The position numbers were made by a program, and so were the translations under genes. A DNA stretch of 21,174 nt from an uncultured Planctomycetaceae bacterium (GTDB lineage Bacteria > Planctomycetota > Planctomycetia > Pirellulales > UBA1268): positions 1 to 21,174 of the forward strand of contig CAISKG010000366.1 in assembly GCA_903885855.1 (NCBI GenBank), in the 5' to 3' direction. Below are positions 1 through 8,612 of this stretch, one piece after another (the stretch's first letter is position 1; each line of letters begins with the position of its first letter). Below the pieces are notes generated by a model. The model was not told the DNA's origin. It worked only from the letters and a program-made list of their open reading frames with translations, and did no database searches.

Positions 1-184
1 CGCGCACGGCGTCGAGCAGCTCGCCGAGTGCGCCGGCCCGGGCGGCGGCCACGAGCGCCTCGAGTCGCTCGGCCGTCTGCGGCGCACGCGGGGCGGCGGC
101 CGGCGCGGGATCGGCGGGCGCACCGCCGCCGGCGGGGACACCTCCCTGTTTCCATCCTGCCAGGACGACCATCGGCCCCCCCAT
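1..184 (-). CDS. N-terminal fragment of unidentified protein (runs off left edge)
   Basis: On the minus strand an ATG at 184-182 (or an in-frame ATG at 172-170) opens a frame with no stop up to the window edge. It reads MGGPMVVLAGWKQGG, then an Ala/Pro/Gly-rich linker, then an amphipathic helical stretch (AERLEALVAAARAGALGEL). Third codon positions are almost all G or C, as in the neighbouring real genes, which favours coding. I see no convincing Shine-Dalgarno and recognise no family. It lies on the same strand as the GH2 gene, about 115 bp downstream of that gene's stop, so it could be co-transcribed with it. The open frame also continues upstream of the ATG, so the start is uncertain. Alternatively this is only a GC-rich shadow frame. 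Confidence 0.4.
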   Translation of the reverse strand, partial: MGGPMVVLAGWKQGGVPAGGGAPADPAPAAAPRAPQTAERLEALVAAARAGALGELLDAVR

Positions 185-299
185 CCGGAGTACGGCGGCC
201 CCGTGAATGTAGCCGACGCACCGGCCGCGGCAAGCATCGGGCGGACGGCGCTCCGTGGGGCCCGACGCCCCCCTGCTCCGCGACCAGCCTGCGGCGGGG

Positions 300-2621
300 T
301 CAGTCCGCCGGCACGCGTTCCACGAGTCCGACGTCGATCGACTGCCCGCCGCCGGTCTGGCGGCAATGGACGGCGACGAGGTTGTCCCCCTCCCGCAGCG
401 CCTCCCGCGCCGCCGGGGAGAGCGGCACCTCGACGTACTCCGTCACGTAGCCCTGCACCGTCGCCGCGGGGACGCCGTTGACGAAGATCTCCGCGTCCTC
501 GTCGTGGTGGATGCGGAGGAACAACTCCCCCTCGGGGAGGCGCCCGATCGCGACGCTGCGCCGCAGCCAGATGTCCTTCGTGCTCCACTCGGTGCGGATC
601 GTCGTGCCGGGGGTGCCCTGGGTGCCGAAGCCGCTCCCGCCCCTGGCCCAGGCCGCGTCGTCGAAGCCCGGCCGCTCCCACCCCGCCGGCGGCGGCTCGA
701 GGATGAAGCGCCATTCGGCGGCGCCGGCCTCCGCCGTCGGCACCAGATCCCGGAAGGTCGGCGGCGGCTCGAAGAGCATCCGGTGCCAGGCCCGCGTCTG
801 CTCGGGGTCGAGCTTGAGGACCGCGCGGTCGTAGGTGAGGAGGCCGTTGACCTCGATCTCCACGTCGGTCGTCTGCGTGTACACCGCCGCCGCCAGCCCC
901 CGTCCGACGAGGGCGTGGAGGCGGTGCATGAGCTGCCCATAGGCGGCGCGCAGCTCGGCCTCGTTCTGGAAGGTGCGGTAGCCCCAGTTGTCGGCGTCCC
1001 TCCAGAGGTGCCCCTTCACCGGCAGGCCCAGGCCGCCGAACTCGCCCAGCACGCTGACGCGGTCGGGCATCACCGGGAACATCCCCGGGCCGGGATAGAC
1101 GTGCATGTCCTTGAGGTCGCCCGCGCCGCGGTCGGTCCAGCCGCTGGGGCCGTCGACGAGGCGCGTGGAATCGCGCTCCTTGACCCACGCCAGCACCTCG
1201 TTGGTGTCGTGCTGGCCCCAGCCCTCGTTGAAGGGCACCCAGACGACGATCGAGGGGAAGAAGCGCAGCCGGTCGATCATGGCCGCGAGCTCGGCCCTGA
1301 ACTGCCCCTTCTCCTCCGCGGTGAACTCGCCGTCCTCCTTCCAGTCGGGCTGCACGAACTGCTTCCGCCCCGCCCCCATGCCGCTGGGCTGGTCCTGCCA
1401 GACGAGGAGGCCGAGGGTGTCGCAGTGGTGGTAGTAGCGCGCCGGCTCCACCTTGATGTGCTTGCGGAGCATGTTCATGCCGAGGGATGTGAGCACCTCG
1501 AGGTCGTGCTTCATGGCGGCGTCGCTCGGCGGCGTGAGGAGGCCGTCGGGCCACCAGCCCTGGTCGAGGGGGCCGATCTGGAACAGCGGCCTGCCGTTGA
1601 GGCAGAGGCGGAGGATCCCCTTGTCGTCCCGCGCCGTGGTGATCGTGCGGAGGGCGAAGTAGGTTCCCACTCGGTCGGCGACCTTGCCGTCGGCGCCGAC
1701 GAGTTCGACGTTCACGGGGTAGAGGTGCGGATCGTCGGGCGTCCACAGGCGCGGCTCCTTCACGGCGAAGCGGATCGGCTCGCCCACGGGCCCCTCGCCC
1801 AGGATCTTCCGCGCGGGCCCCTCCCCCTCGACGATGCGAACGCGGGCTGGCTGCGGACCCGCGGGCGCCTGCCCTGCGAGCTCGACGGTGAACTCCACCT
1901 CGCCACGCTCGGTGTCGGCGACGGGGAAGACGCCGGTCACGTGGCGCTCGGGCACCGGCTCGAGCCACACGCTCTGCCAGATGCCGGAGACGGGCGTGTA
2001 CCAGATCCCCTCGGGGCGGAGCTTCTGCTTGCCGCGCGGCTGCGGCCCCTCGTCGGACGGATCCCAGGCGCGGAGGAGGATCTCGTTGGTGCCTTTGCGG
2101 AGATGGTCCGTGACGTCGTACGCGAAGGGATCGGAGCCGCCGGCGTGGTCGCCGAGCTTCGCACCGTTGACCCACACGCTCGAGTGCCAGTCGACGGCGT
2201 CGAAGCGGAGCATGACCCGCTTCCCCTGCCACCCCTCCGGCACGGTGAAGCCGCGCCGGTACCAGAGGAACTGCTCCTTCGTGACGCTCTTCCCCACCCC
2301 CGAGAGCGACGACTCGGGGCAGAAGGGAACGAGGATCGTCCCGTCCCACGACGTCGGCGGCGCGCCTGCGGCCCCCGGCACGCCCCCCTCGCCCCCCGGT
2401 CGGTCCTCGATCGCGTACTCCCACAGGCCGTTCAGGCACTGCCAGGCGTCGCGCGTCAGCTGCGGCCGCGGATACTCGCGCCAGGCGTTGTCGGGCGTCA
2501 CCTTCCTCCCCCACTCGGTCGTGAGCGGCGTCGGCGCCGGGGCCCAGTCGGCACCGCGCGTCACGGCCGGAAGGAGGATGGCGACGGGGACCAGGGCCCG
2601 GAGGATCGCTCGGAGGGGCAT
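300..2621 (-). CDS. Secreted glycoside hydrolase family 2 (beta-galactosidase/glucuronidase-like)
   Basis: The product is 773 aa and hydrolyses a terminal sugar, but the substrate cannot be read from sequence. A signal peptide covers residues 1-24 (hydrophobic LVPVAILLPAV, then ADW), so it is exported. Domains in order: the GH2 sugar-binding jelly roll (about 45-210; NGLWEYAIED, ILVPFCPESSLSGVG, VDWHSSVWVNG), an Ig-like GH2 domain (about 215-310), and a TIM barrel (about 320-600). The barrel has the acid/base Glu466 in FNEGWGQHD and a probable nucleophile Glu527 in LGEFGGLG. A further C-terminal beta-sandwich (about 610-773; GFDDAAWARGGSGFG, HHDEDAEIFVNG) resembles another galactose-binding-like module. 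The start at MPLRAIL is chosen because the signal peptide follows directly; a TACAAT promoter lies about 45 bp upstream. It is divergent from the DUF1549 operon. Family call secure; specificity unknown. Confidence 0.93.
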   Translation of the reverse strand: MPLRAILRALVPVAILLPAVTRGADWAPAPTPLTTEWGRKVTPDNAWREYPRPQLTRDAWQCLNGLWEYAIEDRPGGEGGVPGAAGAPPTSWDGTILVPFCPESSLSGVGKSVTKEQFLWYRRGFTVPEGWQGKRVMLRFDAVDWHSSVWVNGAKLGDHAGGSDPFAYDVTDHLRKGTNEILLRAWDPSDEGPQPRGKQKLRPEGIWYTPVSGIWQSVWLEPVPERHVTGVFPVADTERGEVEFTVELAGQAPAGPQPARVRIVEGEGPARKILGEGPVGEPIRFAVKEPRLWTPDDPHLYPVNVELVGADGKVADRVGTYFALRTITTARDDKGILRLCLNGRPLFQIGPLDQGWWPDGLLTPPSDAAMKHDLEVLTSLGMNMLRKHIKVEPARYYHHCDTLGLLVWQDQPSGMGAGRKQFVQPDWKEDGEFTAEEKGQFRAELAAMIDRLRFFPSIVVWVPFNEGWGQHDTNEVLAWVKERDSTRLVDGPSGWTDRGAGDLKDMHVYPGPGMFPVMPDRVSVLGEFGGLGLPVKGHLWRDADNWGYRTFQNEAELRAAYGQLMHRLHALVGRGLAAAVYTQTTDVEIEVNGLLTYDRAVLKLDPEQTRAWHRMLFEPPPTFRDLVPTAEAGAAEWRFILEPPPAGWERPGFDDAAWARGGSGFGTQGTPGTTIRTEWSTKDIWLRRSVAIGRLPEGELFLRIHHDEDAEIFVNGVPAATVQGYVTEYVEVPLSPAAREALREGDNLVAVHCRQTGGGQSIDVGLVERVPAD

Positions 2622-2665
2622 GGGCAAGGCCTCGCTCGGTGCCGCGGGGGATTCGTTCGGGGCGG

Positions 2666-2694
2666 ATTGTAGTCGTCCGGAAGTGCGGCACGAA
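2666..2694 (-). promoter_or_regulatory. Candidate sigma70-type promoter for the GH2 gene
   Basis: Read on the minus strand, TACAAT (2671-2666; one mismatch to TATAAT) lies 17 nt downstream of TTCGTG (2694-2689; a weak -35). The predicted start near 2659 gives a leader of about 38 nt before the GH2 ATG. AT-rich hexamers are rare in this intergenic region, which helps the call. Found by eye only. Confidence 0.4.
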
Positions 2695-2766
2695 TCGGCC
2701 GCGCAGCCTCGGCGTCCACGGGCGTGCGGGGGCCCGATCGCGCTAGAGGGGCGCGCGGCAGCGGGG

Positions 2767-2772
2767 TAAACT
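2767..2772 (+). promoter_or_regulatory. Weak candidate -10 for the plus-strand operon
   Basis: TAAACT (4 of 6 matches to TATAAT) is the only AT-rich hexamer in the 50 bp before the ATG at 2811. No recognisable -35 lies 16-18 bp upstream. Placement upstream of the first gene of a compact operon is the main support. Confidence 0.2.
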
Positions 2773-2810
2773 TGTCCGTCCCGGGGACGACGCCCACAGG
2801 CTCCCACGCC

Positions 2811-5800
2811 ATGCCGACGGTACGAGAGAGGTGTGCGCCAGCAAGGGCCGGTCGCCGCGGGCGACGCGGCCACGGTCCGGCGTTCCGGGGCCGGTGGTGG
2901 CCGGTGCACGTGTGGGCGCTGGCCGCCGGGCTCCTGGCGGCGGTCCCCGCCGCACGCGGTGCCGACGACGATCTCTTCGAGACGACGATCCGCCCGCTGC
3001 TCCTCTCGCGCTGCCAGGGGTGCCACGCCTCCGGCAGCGGCGCCAAGACCTCCGGCGGCCTGGCCCTCGACACGCGCTCCGGCTGGCAGCACGGCGGCGA
3101 CTCTGGGCCGGCGATTCTGCCCGGCGACGCCGAGCGGAGCCTCCTGGTGCGCGCGGTGCGGCGCGAGGAGGGGGTGTCGGCGATGCCGCCGGATGAGGCC
3201 GGGGGGGCGCTTGCGCCCCACGAGGTGGCCGCGCTCGAAGCCTGGGTGCGCGCCGGCGCCGCCGACCCGCGCGACGCCGCGCCGATGCTGGGGGGCATGG
3301 ACCGCGCGGCGGCGGAGGCCTGGTGGAGCTTCCAGCCGCCCCGGGCGGCGGCACCGCCGGCGGTGCGCGACGAGTCGCTCGTGGCCGACGACATCGACCG
3401 CTTCGTCGTCGCGGCGCTCGAGGCCCGGGGCCTGCGCCCCGCGCCGCTCGCCGACCGGGCCACGCTCCTGCGCCGGGCGACGATCGACCTCACCGGCCTG
3501 CCGCCGACGCCCGACGAACTGCGCGCGTTCCTGGCCGACACCTCCCCCGACGCCTGGGAGCGCGCCGTGGAGCGCCTCCTCGCTTCGAGTGCCTACGGCG
3601 AGCGCTTCGGGCGCCACTGGCTCGACGTGGCGCGCTACGCCGACACCGCCGGCGACGGCGCCGACTACCCCGTCCGTGAGGCGGCGCTGTACCGCGACTG
3701 GGTGATCCGCGCGATCAACGCCGACATGCCCTACGACGAGTTCCTCCGGCGCCAGATCGCCGGCGACATCCTCGCCGCCGACGCGCCCCCCGCCGACCGG
3801 GCCGATCTGGTCACCGCCACCGGCTTCCTCGCCGTCGGCAAGCGCTACGGCTACGCTCCCAACCCCGACTACCAGCATCTCGACTTCGCCGACGCCATCG
3901 ACTCCCTCGGCCGCTCGGTCCTCGGCCTCTCGCTCGGCTGCGCCCGCTGCCACGACCACAAATACGACCCCGTCTCCGCCGCCGACTACTACGCCCTCTA
4001 CGGCATCCTCCAGAGCACGACGTGGGCCTTCCCCGGCGGCGAGGAGCACAAGCGGCCGGCGCACTTCCCGGCGCTCGTGCCGCGGGAGGAGGCGGCCCGC
4101 CTCGACGCCGAGAAGGCCAGTGAACTCGCCCGGCTCGACGCGGCCCGGGCCCGCGCCCGCCTGGAGAAGCTCGCGCTCGAGGGGAAGGCCTTCGCCGGGG
4201 GCGTCGACCTCGATCTGGAGCGCCGGGAGATCGGCACCGGTCCCGCCGACCCGGAGCAGAAGCCCTGGCTCTCGGCGGGGCCGAACGTCGTCGTCCCCGA
4301 GGCGCAAAGCCCCTTCCGGCATCTCCACACGGCAGGCACGCGCGGCGTCCGCATCGGCTCGGGGCAGCCGCACGAGGGGGTCCGCCACACCTTCGCCGAG
4401 CGCCTCGTCGCCGCCGAGGGGGCGCCGATCCGCGTGGCCTTCGACTTCCGCACCGTGCCGACGGAGGGCGCGGAGCAGCCCGCCGGGGCCTGCCGGTTCT
4501 ACGTGGGGCGCGGCGTGATCGAGTCGACGGCGATCGACTTCTCGGCCACCCTCGGGGAGTTCGCGGTGCGCGACGGCGACGGCTGGCGCGTCGTGACCGC
4601 GCTCGAGCCGGGCCGCTGGCACCATGTGGAGGTGACGCTCGACCGGGCGGCGCGGCGGGCGCGGGGCTCGATCACCCCCTTCCCCGCGGCGGGGGCGGCG
4701 CCCGTGCCGATCCCGCTCGGCGAGGTCGTCCTCCCCGCGGCCTGGGACGGCGCGGTCGACACCATCATCTGCGACGGCCTGGGACACGTCGCCGGGCCGG
4801 CCACCGTCCGCGATCTCGACAATCTCGCGCGCGGCTTCGACGCCTTCCCTCCCCCCGGCTCCGCCGACGCCACGGTGCCCGCGCCGCCGGCCGACGCCGC
4901 CGAGCGCATCGCCGCGATCGACGAGGCCCTGGTCGCGCTCGACGCGCGGCGCGCGCAGACGGCCGAGGCCCCCGCCTATCCGGTGGCCTACGGGGTCTCC
5001 GAGGGCACGCCGGGCGACGCCCGGGTCCAGCTCCGTGGCGAGCCCGACAAGCCGGGCGCCACGGTGCCGCGGCGAAACCTCGAGATCCTCGGCGGCGACG
5101 TGCTCGCCGACCCGGCGGCGGGGAGCGGCCGGCGCGAGCTGGCGGCGTGGCTCACGCGCCCCGACAACCCGCTCACCGCGCGGGTGATCGTGAACCGCGT
5201 CTGGCAGTGGCACTTCGGCCGCGGGCTCGTCGCCACGCCGAGCGACTTCGGCACGCGCGGCGAGGCGCCGAGCCACCCGGAGCTCCTCGATTGGCTCGCG
5301 GTGCGCTTCCTGGAGGGGGGCTCGAGCCTCAAGGATCTCCACCGCCGCATCCTCCGCTCGCGCACCTGGCGGCAGTCGGCCGACGGCGACCCCGCCGCCG
5401 TCGCGGCCGACCCCGACAACCGGCTCCTGGCGCGCCACGCGCGGCGGCCCCTCGACGCCGAGACGCTCCGCGACGCGATCCTGGCCACCAGCGGCCTCCT
5501 CGACCGCTCGCCGGCGCCCCCGCACCCCTTCCCGCCGGTGGAGACCTGGGCGTTCACGATCCACCAGCCGTTCCACGCCGTCTACGACTCCGATCGGCGC
5601 AGCGTCTATCTCATGCTGCAGCGCACCCGCCGCCACCCCTTCCTCGCCCTCTTCGACGCCGCCGATCCCAACCAGAGCGTGGCGGCGCGCGACGCCACGA
5701 TCACGCCGACGCAGAGCCTGTTCCTCATGAACGCGCCCCTCGTCCACCGGGCCGGCGCGGCCCTCGCCGCGCGGATCCTCGCCGCCGCCGACACGCGCGC

Positions 5801-5984
5801 CGGCCGCATCGGGGCCGGCACGCTGCTGGCCTGGGGGCGCGTCGCGGACGCCGACGAGGCGGCGGGGCTCGAGGCCTTCCTCGAGGCATGCGCCGCGGCC
5901 GATCCGGGCGCCCCGCAGCGCGACGCCTGGGAGGCGCTCGCGCGCGTGCTGCTGACCTCGAATCCCTTCCTGTTCGTCGACTGA
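2811..5984 (+). CDS. PSCyt1 / DUF1549 / LamG-like / DUF1553 planctomycete cytochrome-type protein
   Basis: The product is 1057 aa, and its biochemical role is not established for the family. A basic N-terminus and hydrophobic segment (about 30-50, VHVWALAAGLLAAVPAARGA) indicate export. PSCyt1 has a haem-type CxxCH at Cys68-Cys71-His72 (CQGCH). DUF1549 (about 190-400) carries LTGLPPTPDEL, HWLDVARYAD and a second CxxCH at Cys377-Cys380-His381 (GCARCHDHKYDP). A beta-rich insert at about 465-690 looks like a LamG/concanavalin-type domain (RVAFDFRT, WHHVEVTLD). DUF1553 (about 770-1030) has VNRVWQWHFGRG around residue 801 and ITPTQSLFLMNAPLV. The ATG at 2811 is preferred over an in-frame ATG at 2724 because it leaves a normal export signal and the upstream extension looks non-coding. 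The DUF1501 gene follows after 17 bp, the usual pairing. Haem binding is inferred from the motifs only. Confidence 0.93.
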   Translation: MPTVRERCAPARAGRRGRRGHGPAFRGRWWPVHVWALAAGLLAAVPAARGADDDLFETTIRPLLLSRCQGCHASGSGAKTSGGLALDTRSGWQHGGDSGPAILPGDAERSLLVRAVRREEGVSAMPPDEAGGALAPHEVAALEAWVRAGAADPRDAAPMLGGMDRAAAEAWWSFQPPRAAAPPAVRDESLVADDIDRFVVAALEARGLRPAPLADRATLLRRATIDLTGLPPTPDELRAFLADTSPDAWERAVERLLASSAYGERFGRHWLDVARYADTAGDGADYPVREAALYRDWVIRAINADMPYDEFLRRQIAGDILAADAPPADRADLVTATGFLAVGKRYGYAPNPDYQHLDFADAIDSLGRSVLGLSLGCARCHDHKYDPVSAADYYALYGILQSTTWAFPGGEEHKRPAHFPALVPREEAARLDAEKASELARLDAARARARLEKLALEGKAFAGGVDLDLERREIGTGPADPEQKPWLSAGPNVVVPEAQSPFRHLHTAGTRGVRIGSGQPHEGVRHTFAERLVAAEGAPIRVAFDFRTVPTEGAEQPAGACRFYVGRGVIESTAIDFSATLGEFAVRDGDGWRVVTALEPGRWHHVEVTLDRAARRARGSITPFPAAGAAPVPIPLGEVVLPAAWDGAVDTIICDGLGHVAGPATVRDLDNLARGFDAFPPPGSADATVPAPPADAAERIAAIDEALVALDARRAQTAEAPAYPVAYGVSEGTPGDARVQLRGEPDKPGATVPRRNLEILGGDVLADPAAGSGRRELAAWLTRPDNPLTARVIVNRVWQWHFGRGLVATPSDFGTRGEAPSHPELLDWLAVRFLEGGSSLKDLHRRILRSRTWRQSADGDPAAVAADPDNRLLARHARRPLDAETLRDAILATSGLLDRSPAPPHPFPPVETWAFTIHQPFHAVYDSDRRSVYLMLQRTRRHPFLALFDAADPNQSVAARDATITPTQSLFLMNAPLVHRAGAALAARILAAADTRAGRIGAGTLLAWGRVADADEAAGLEAFLEACAAADPGAPQRDAWEALARVLLTSNPFLFVD

Positions 5985-6001
5985 CCCAGCCCGGCGCCCC
6001 G

Positions 6002-7426
6002 ATGCCCGACTCCCCCTCCGCCGCCGTGCCCCTCGCGCGCCGCGCCTGGCTCGACCGGGCCGGCCGCGGCCTCGCGGCCACCGCGCTCCTCGGCCTTCTC
6101 GCCGACGACGCCCCGGCCGACGTGGCCGATCCCCTCGCGCCGCGTGCCGGCCATTTCCCCGCCAGCGCCGACCGGGTGATCTTCCTCTACGCCACCGGCG
6201 GCGTGTCGCACGTCGACACCTTCGACTGGAAGCCCGCCCTGGTCGCCGACCACGGCAAGACGATCACCGCCTCGCGCTGGCTCAACAAGCCGGGGGCCTT
6301 CGAGCGCCATCTCATCAAGCCGCGCTGGGCCTTCCGCCAGCACGGCCAGAGCGGCGCCTGGGTGAGCGACCTCTTCCCCTGCCTGGGGGCGATGGTCGAC
6401 GACCTGTGCATCTTGAACGCCATGCACTGCGACAGCGACGGCCACGACAAGGGCACCCTGGCCGCCCACTGCGGCTCGGCGCAGTTCGCCCGGCCGAGCC
6501 ACGGGGCCTGGATCAGCTACGGGCTGGGGACCGAGAACCGCAACCTGCCGTCGTTCGTCGTCGTCGCCCCGGCCGCCCCCTACGCCGGCGCCCAGACCTG
6601 GGGCAGCGACTTCCTCCCCGGCTGCCACCAGGGGACGCTCGTCACCCCCGGCGCCGAGCCGCTGCCGAACCTCGTGCCGCGCGCGGCGCGGCCGGGGCGG
6701 CAGCGGATGGAGCTCGACCTGCTCGCGCGCGTCAACGCCGCCCACCTCGGCCGGCGCGGCGGCGACGCCGCCCTCGCCGCGCGGATGCGCTCCTTCGAGA
6801 CCGCCTTCGGCATGCAGCGCGAGGCGCCGGAGGTGTTCGACCTTTCGGGAGAGACCGACGAGACCCTGCGCCTCTACGGCCTCGAGCGCGGCGCCACGCA
6901 GGGCTTCGGCTGGCAGTGCCTCGTCGCCCGGCGCCTCGCCGAGCGCGGCGTGCGCTTCATCGAGCTCGTCGACGTCGGCTCGAGCGGCAACTGGGATTCC
7001 CACGGCACGATGGCCGACCACGAGCGGCTCGCCGCCGCGGTCGACCGGCCCATCGCCGGGCTGCTGGCCGACCTCAAACGGCGCGGGATGCTCGAGCGGA
7101 CGCTCGTGGTGTGGACGACGGAGTTCGGCCGGACGCCCTTCCACCAGACCGCCGACCACCCCGGCCGGGAGCACCACAACCTCGTCTTCTCCTCCTGGAT
7201 GGCCGGGGGGGGCGTGCGCGGGGGGATCGTCCACGGCCGCTCCGACGACCACGGCATCCTCCCGGCCGAGGGGGCGGTGCACACGCACGACCTCCATGCC
7301 ACGATGCTCGCGGCCCTCGGCCTCGACCACGAGCGGCTCACCTTCCGCCACGCCGGCCGCGACTACCGCCTCACCGACGTGGCGGGCACGATCGTGCGCC
7401 CGATCCTCCGCTCCCCCCCGGTCTGA
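6002..7426 (+). CDS. DUF1501 protein, Tat-exported
   Basis: The product is 474 aa. DUF1501 is regarded as related to the alkaline phosphatase/sulfatase fold, but no reaction is established. The N-terminus carries a twin-arginine signal (Arg13-Arg14 in ARRAWLDRAG, then a hydrophobic LAATALLGLLA), so it is probably exported folded, possibly with bound metal. Conserved family signatures are visible: GGVSHVDTFDWKP (His70, Asp72, Asp75), HGAWISYGLGTENRNLPSFV, the block TTEFGRTPFH (Glu374), GREHHN, and near the C-terminus HTHDLHATMLAALGLDH followed by FRHAGRDYRLTDVAG. The full length and intact motifs argue for a functional gene. It begins 17 bp after the DUF1553 stop and ends 4 bp before the M20 gene, so it is clearly in that operon. 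No Shine-Dalgarno is seen, suggesting coupling to upstream translation. Confidence 0.94.
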   Translation: MPDSPSAAVPLARRAWLDRAGRGLAATALLGLLADDAPADVADPLAPRAGHFPASADRVIFLYATGGVSHVDTFDWKPALVADHGKTITASRWLNKPGAFERHLIKPRWAFRQHGQSGAWVSDLFPCLGAMVDDLCILNAMHCDSDGHDKGTLAAHCGSAQFARPSHGAWISYGLGTENRNLPSFVVVAPAAPYAGAQTWGSDFLPGCHQGTLVTPGAEPLPNLVPRAARPGRQRMELDLLARVNAAHLGRRGGDAALAARMRSFETAFGMQREAPEVFDLSGETDETLRLYGLERGATQGFGWQCLVARRLAERGVRFIELVDVGSSGNWDSHGTMADHERLAAAVDRPIAGLLADLKRRGMLERTLVVWTTEFGRTPFHQTADHPGREHHNLVFSSWMAGGGVRGGIVHGRSDDHGILPAEGAVHTHDLHATMLAALGLDHERLTFRHAGRDYRLTDVAGTIVRPILRSPPV

Positions 7427-7430
7427 AGCC

Positions 7431-8588
7431 ATGCCCTCCCCGGTCATCGAGACGCTCGCGGCGCTGGTGCGGATCGACAGCGTCAATCCGCAGTTCGGCG
7501 GTCCGGGCGAGGCGGGGGTGGCGGCCTTCGTGGCGGAGTTCCTCGCGGGGCGGGGCATCGAGGCCCGGCGCACGACCGTTCTCCCCGGCCGCGACAACGT
7601 CGTCGGCGTGGTGCGCGGCCGCGACCCGTCGCGGCGCGTGGTGCTCGAGGCGCACATGGACGTCGTCAGCACCACGGGGATGACGATCCCCCCCTTCGAC
7701 CCGGTGATCGAGGGGGGGAGGCTCTTCGGCCGCGGCGCGTGCGACACCAAGGCGGGCCTCGCCGGCATGCTCCACGCCGTCGCCGAGCTCGCCGGCGCCG
7801 CCGAGCCCCCGCCCTGCGACGTCTGGCTGGCCGCCGTGATCGACGAGGAGCATCTCTTCCGCGGCGTGACGGCGCTGTGCGCCTCGATCCCCGCGCCGCT
7901 CCCGGGGGGCCCGCGGAGCGCGAGCATCGTCGCCGAGCCGACCGAGTCGCGCGTGGTCGTGGCCACCAAGGGGGTGGTGCGGTGGGAGGTGGTGTTCCAC
8001 GGGCGGGCGGCCCACTCCTCCAAGCCCGCCCTCGGCATCAACGCCATCAGCCACGCCGCGGCCTTCGTCCGCGAGGTCGACGCGCTCCACGCCGCGCTCG
8101 CCGGTCGCCCCCACCCCCTCCTCGGCCCGGCCACCGGCAACGTGGGGGTGATCGGCGGCGGCGTGCAGGTGAACTTCGTCCCGGACCGCTGCACCCTCCA
8201 GATCGACCGCCGCCTCCTCCCCGGCGAGCGCGCCGACGAGGTGCTGGCGACCTACGGCGCGATCCTCGAGCGCATGGCGGCGGCCGATCCTGCCGTCCGC
8301 GGCGAGCTCCTTCCCCCCTTCCTCGTCGACGAGGCGCTCGAGACGCCGCCCGACGCCCGCGCCGTGCAGGTCGCCGGCGAGGTCGCCCGCGCGCTCGGCC
8401 TCGATCCCGGGCCCGTCGGCGTCCCCTACGGCAGCGACGCCAGCAAGCTTTCGCGCCACGGCCTCGACTGCCTCGTCTTCGGCCCCGGGAGCATCGATCA
8501 GGCCCACGCCGCGGTGGAGTGGGTGGAGATCGCCCAGGTCGAACGCGCGGCGGAGTTCTACCGCGAATTCTGCCGGCGTTACGACTGA
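7431..8588 (+). CDS. M20 family metallopeptidase/deacylase (ArgE/DapE-like)
   Basis: The product is 385 aa. M20 enzymes are two-metal hydrolases of amide bonds in N-acyl amino acids or small peptides. The metal and catalytic residues can be placed by motif: His75 and Asp77 (EAHMDVV), bridging Asp105 (GRGACDTKAG), general base Glu139 with ligand Glu140 (IDEEH), Glu169 (AEPTES) and His359 (GPGSIDQAH). The lid/dimerisation domain signature FHGRAAHSSKPALGINAI lies between the halves of the catalytic domain. No signal peptide is present, so it should be cytoplasmic, unlike the genes on either side. It starts 4 bp after the DUF1501 stop and the amidohydrolase gene follows 24 bp downstream, so it is an operon member. 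The location is not the usual arginine or lysine biosynthetic setting, so a catabolic N-acyl or dipeptide substrate is more likely. Specificity cannot be told from sequence. Confidence 0.93.
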   Translation: MPSPVIETLAALVRIDSVNPQFGGPGEAGVAAFVAEFLAGRGIEARRTTVLPGRDNVVGVVRGRDPSRRVVLEAHMDVVSTTGMTIPPFDPVIEGGRLFGRGACDTKAGLAGMLHAVAELAGAAEPPPCDVWLAAVIDEEHLFRGVTALCASIPAPLPGGPRSASIVAEPTESRVVVATKGVVRWEVVFHGRAAHSSKPALGINAISHAAAFVREVDALHAALAGRPHPLLGPATGNVGVIGGGVQVNFVPDRCTLQIDRRLLPGERADEVLATYGAILERMAAADPAVRGELLPPFLVDEALETPPDARAVQVAGEVARALGLDPGPVGVPYGSDASKLSRHGLDCLVFGPGSIDQAHAAVEWVEIAQVERAAEFYREFCRRYD

Positions 8589-8601
8589 CTGGAACCCCCA
8601 C

Positions 8602-8605
8602 GGAG
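8602..8605 (+). promoter_or_regulatory. Shine-Dalgarno of the amidohydrolase gene
   Basis: GGAG lies 7 nt before the ATG at 8613. It stands out because the preceding three genes of this operon show no obvious Shine-Dalgarno, and it fixes the start that yields the twin-arginine signal. Confidence 0.55.
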
Positions 8606-8612
8606 ACACGAC

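Noticed and set aside
241..299. Short GC hairpin (GGGGC/GCCCC, 257-271) downstream of the GH2 gene as a terminator
   Set aside because: Only five base pairs and no T tract on the minus strand; not supportable as an intrinsic terminator.
300..5747. A minus-strand frame of about 1800 codons running through the GH2 gene into the plus-strand DUF1549 gene
   Set aside because: Only the part from the Met at 2621 has signal peptide and GH2 domains. The rest is the antisense of a clearly coding gene.
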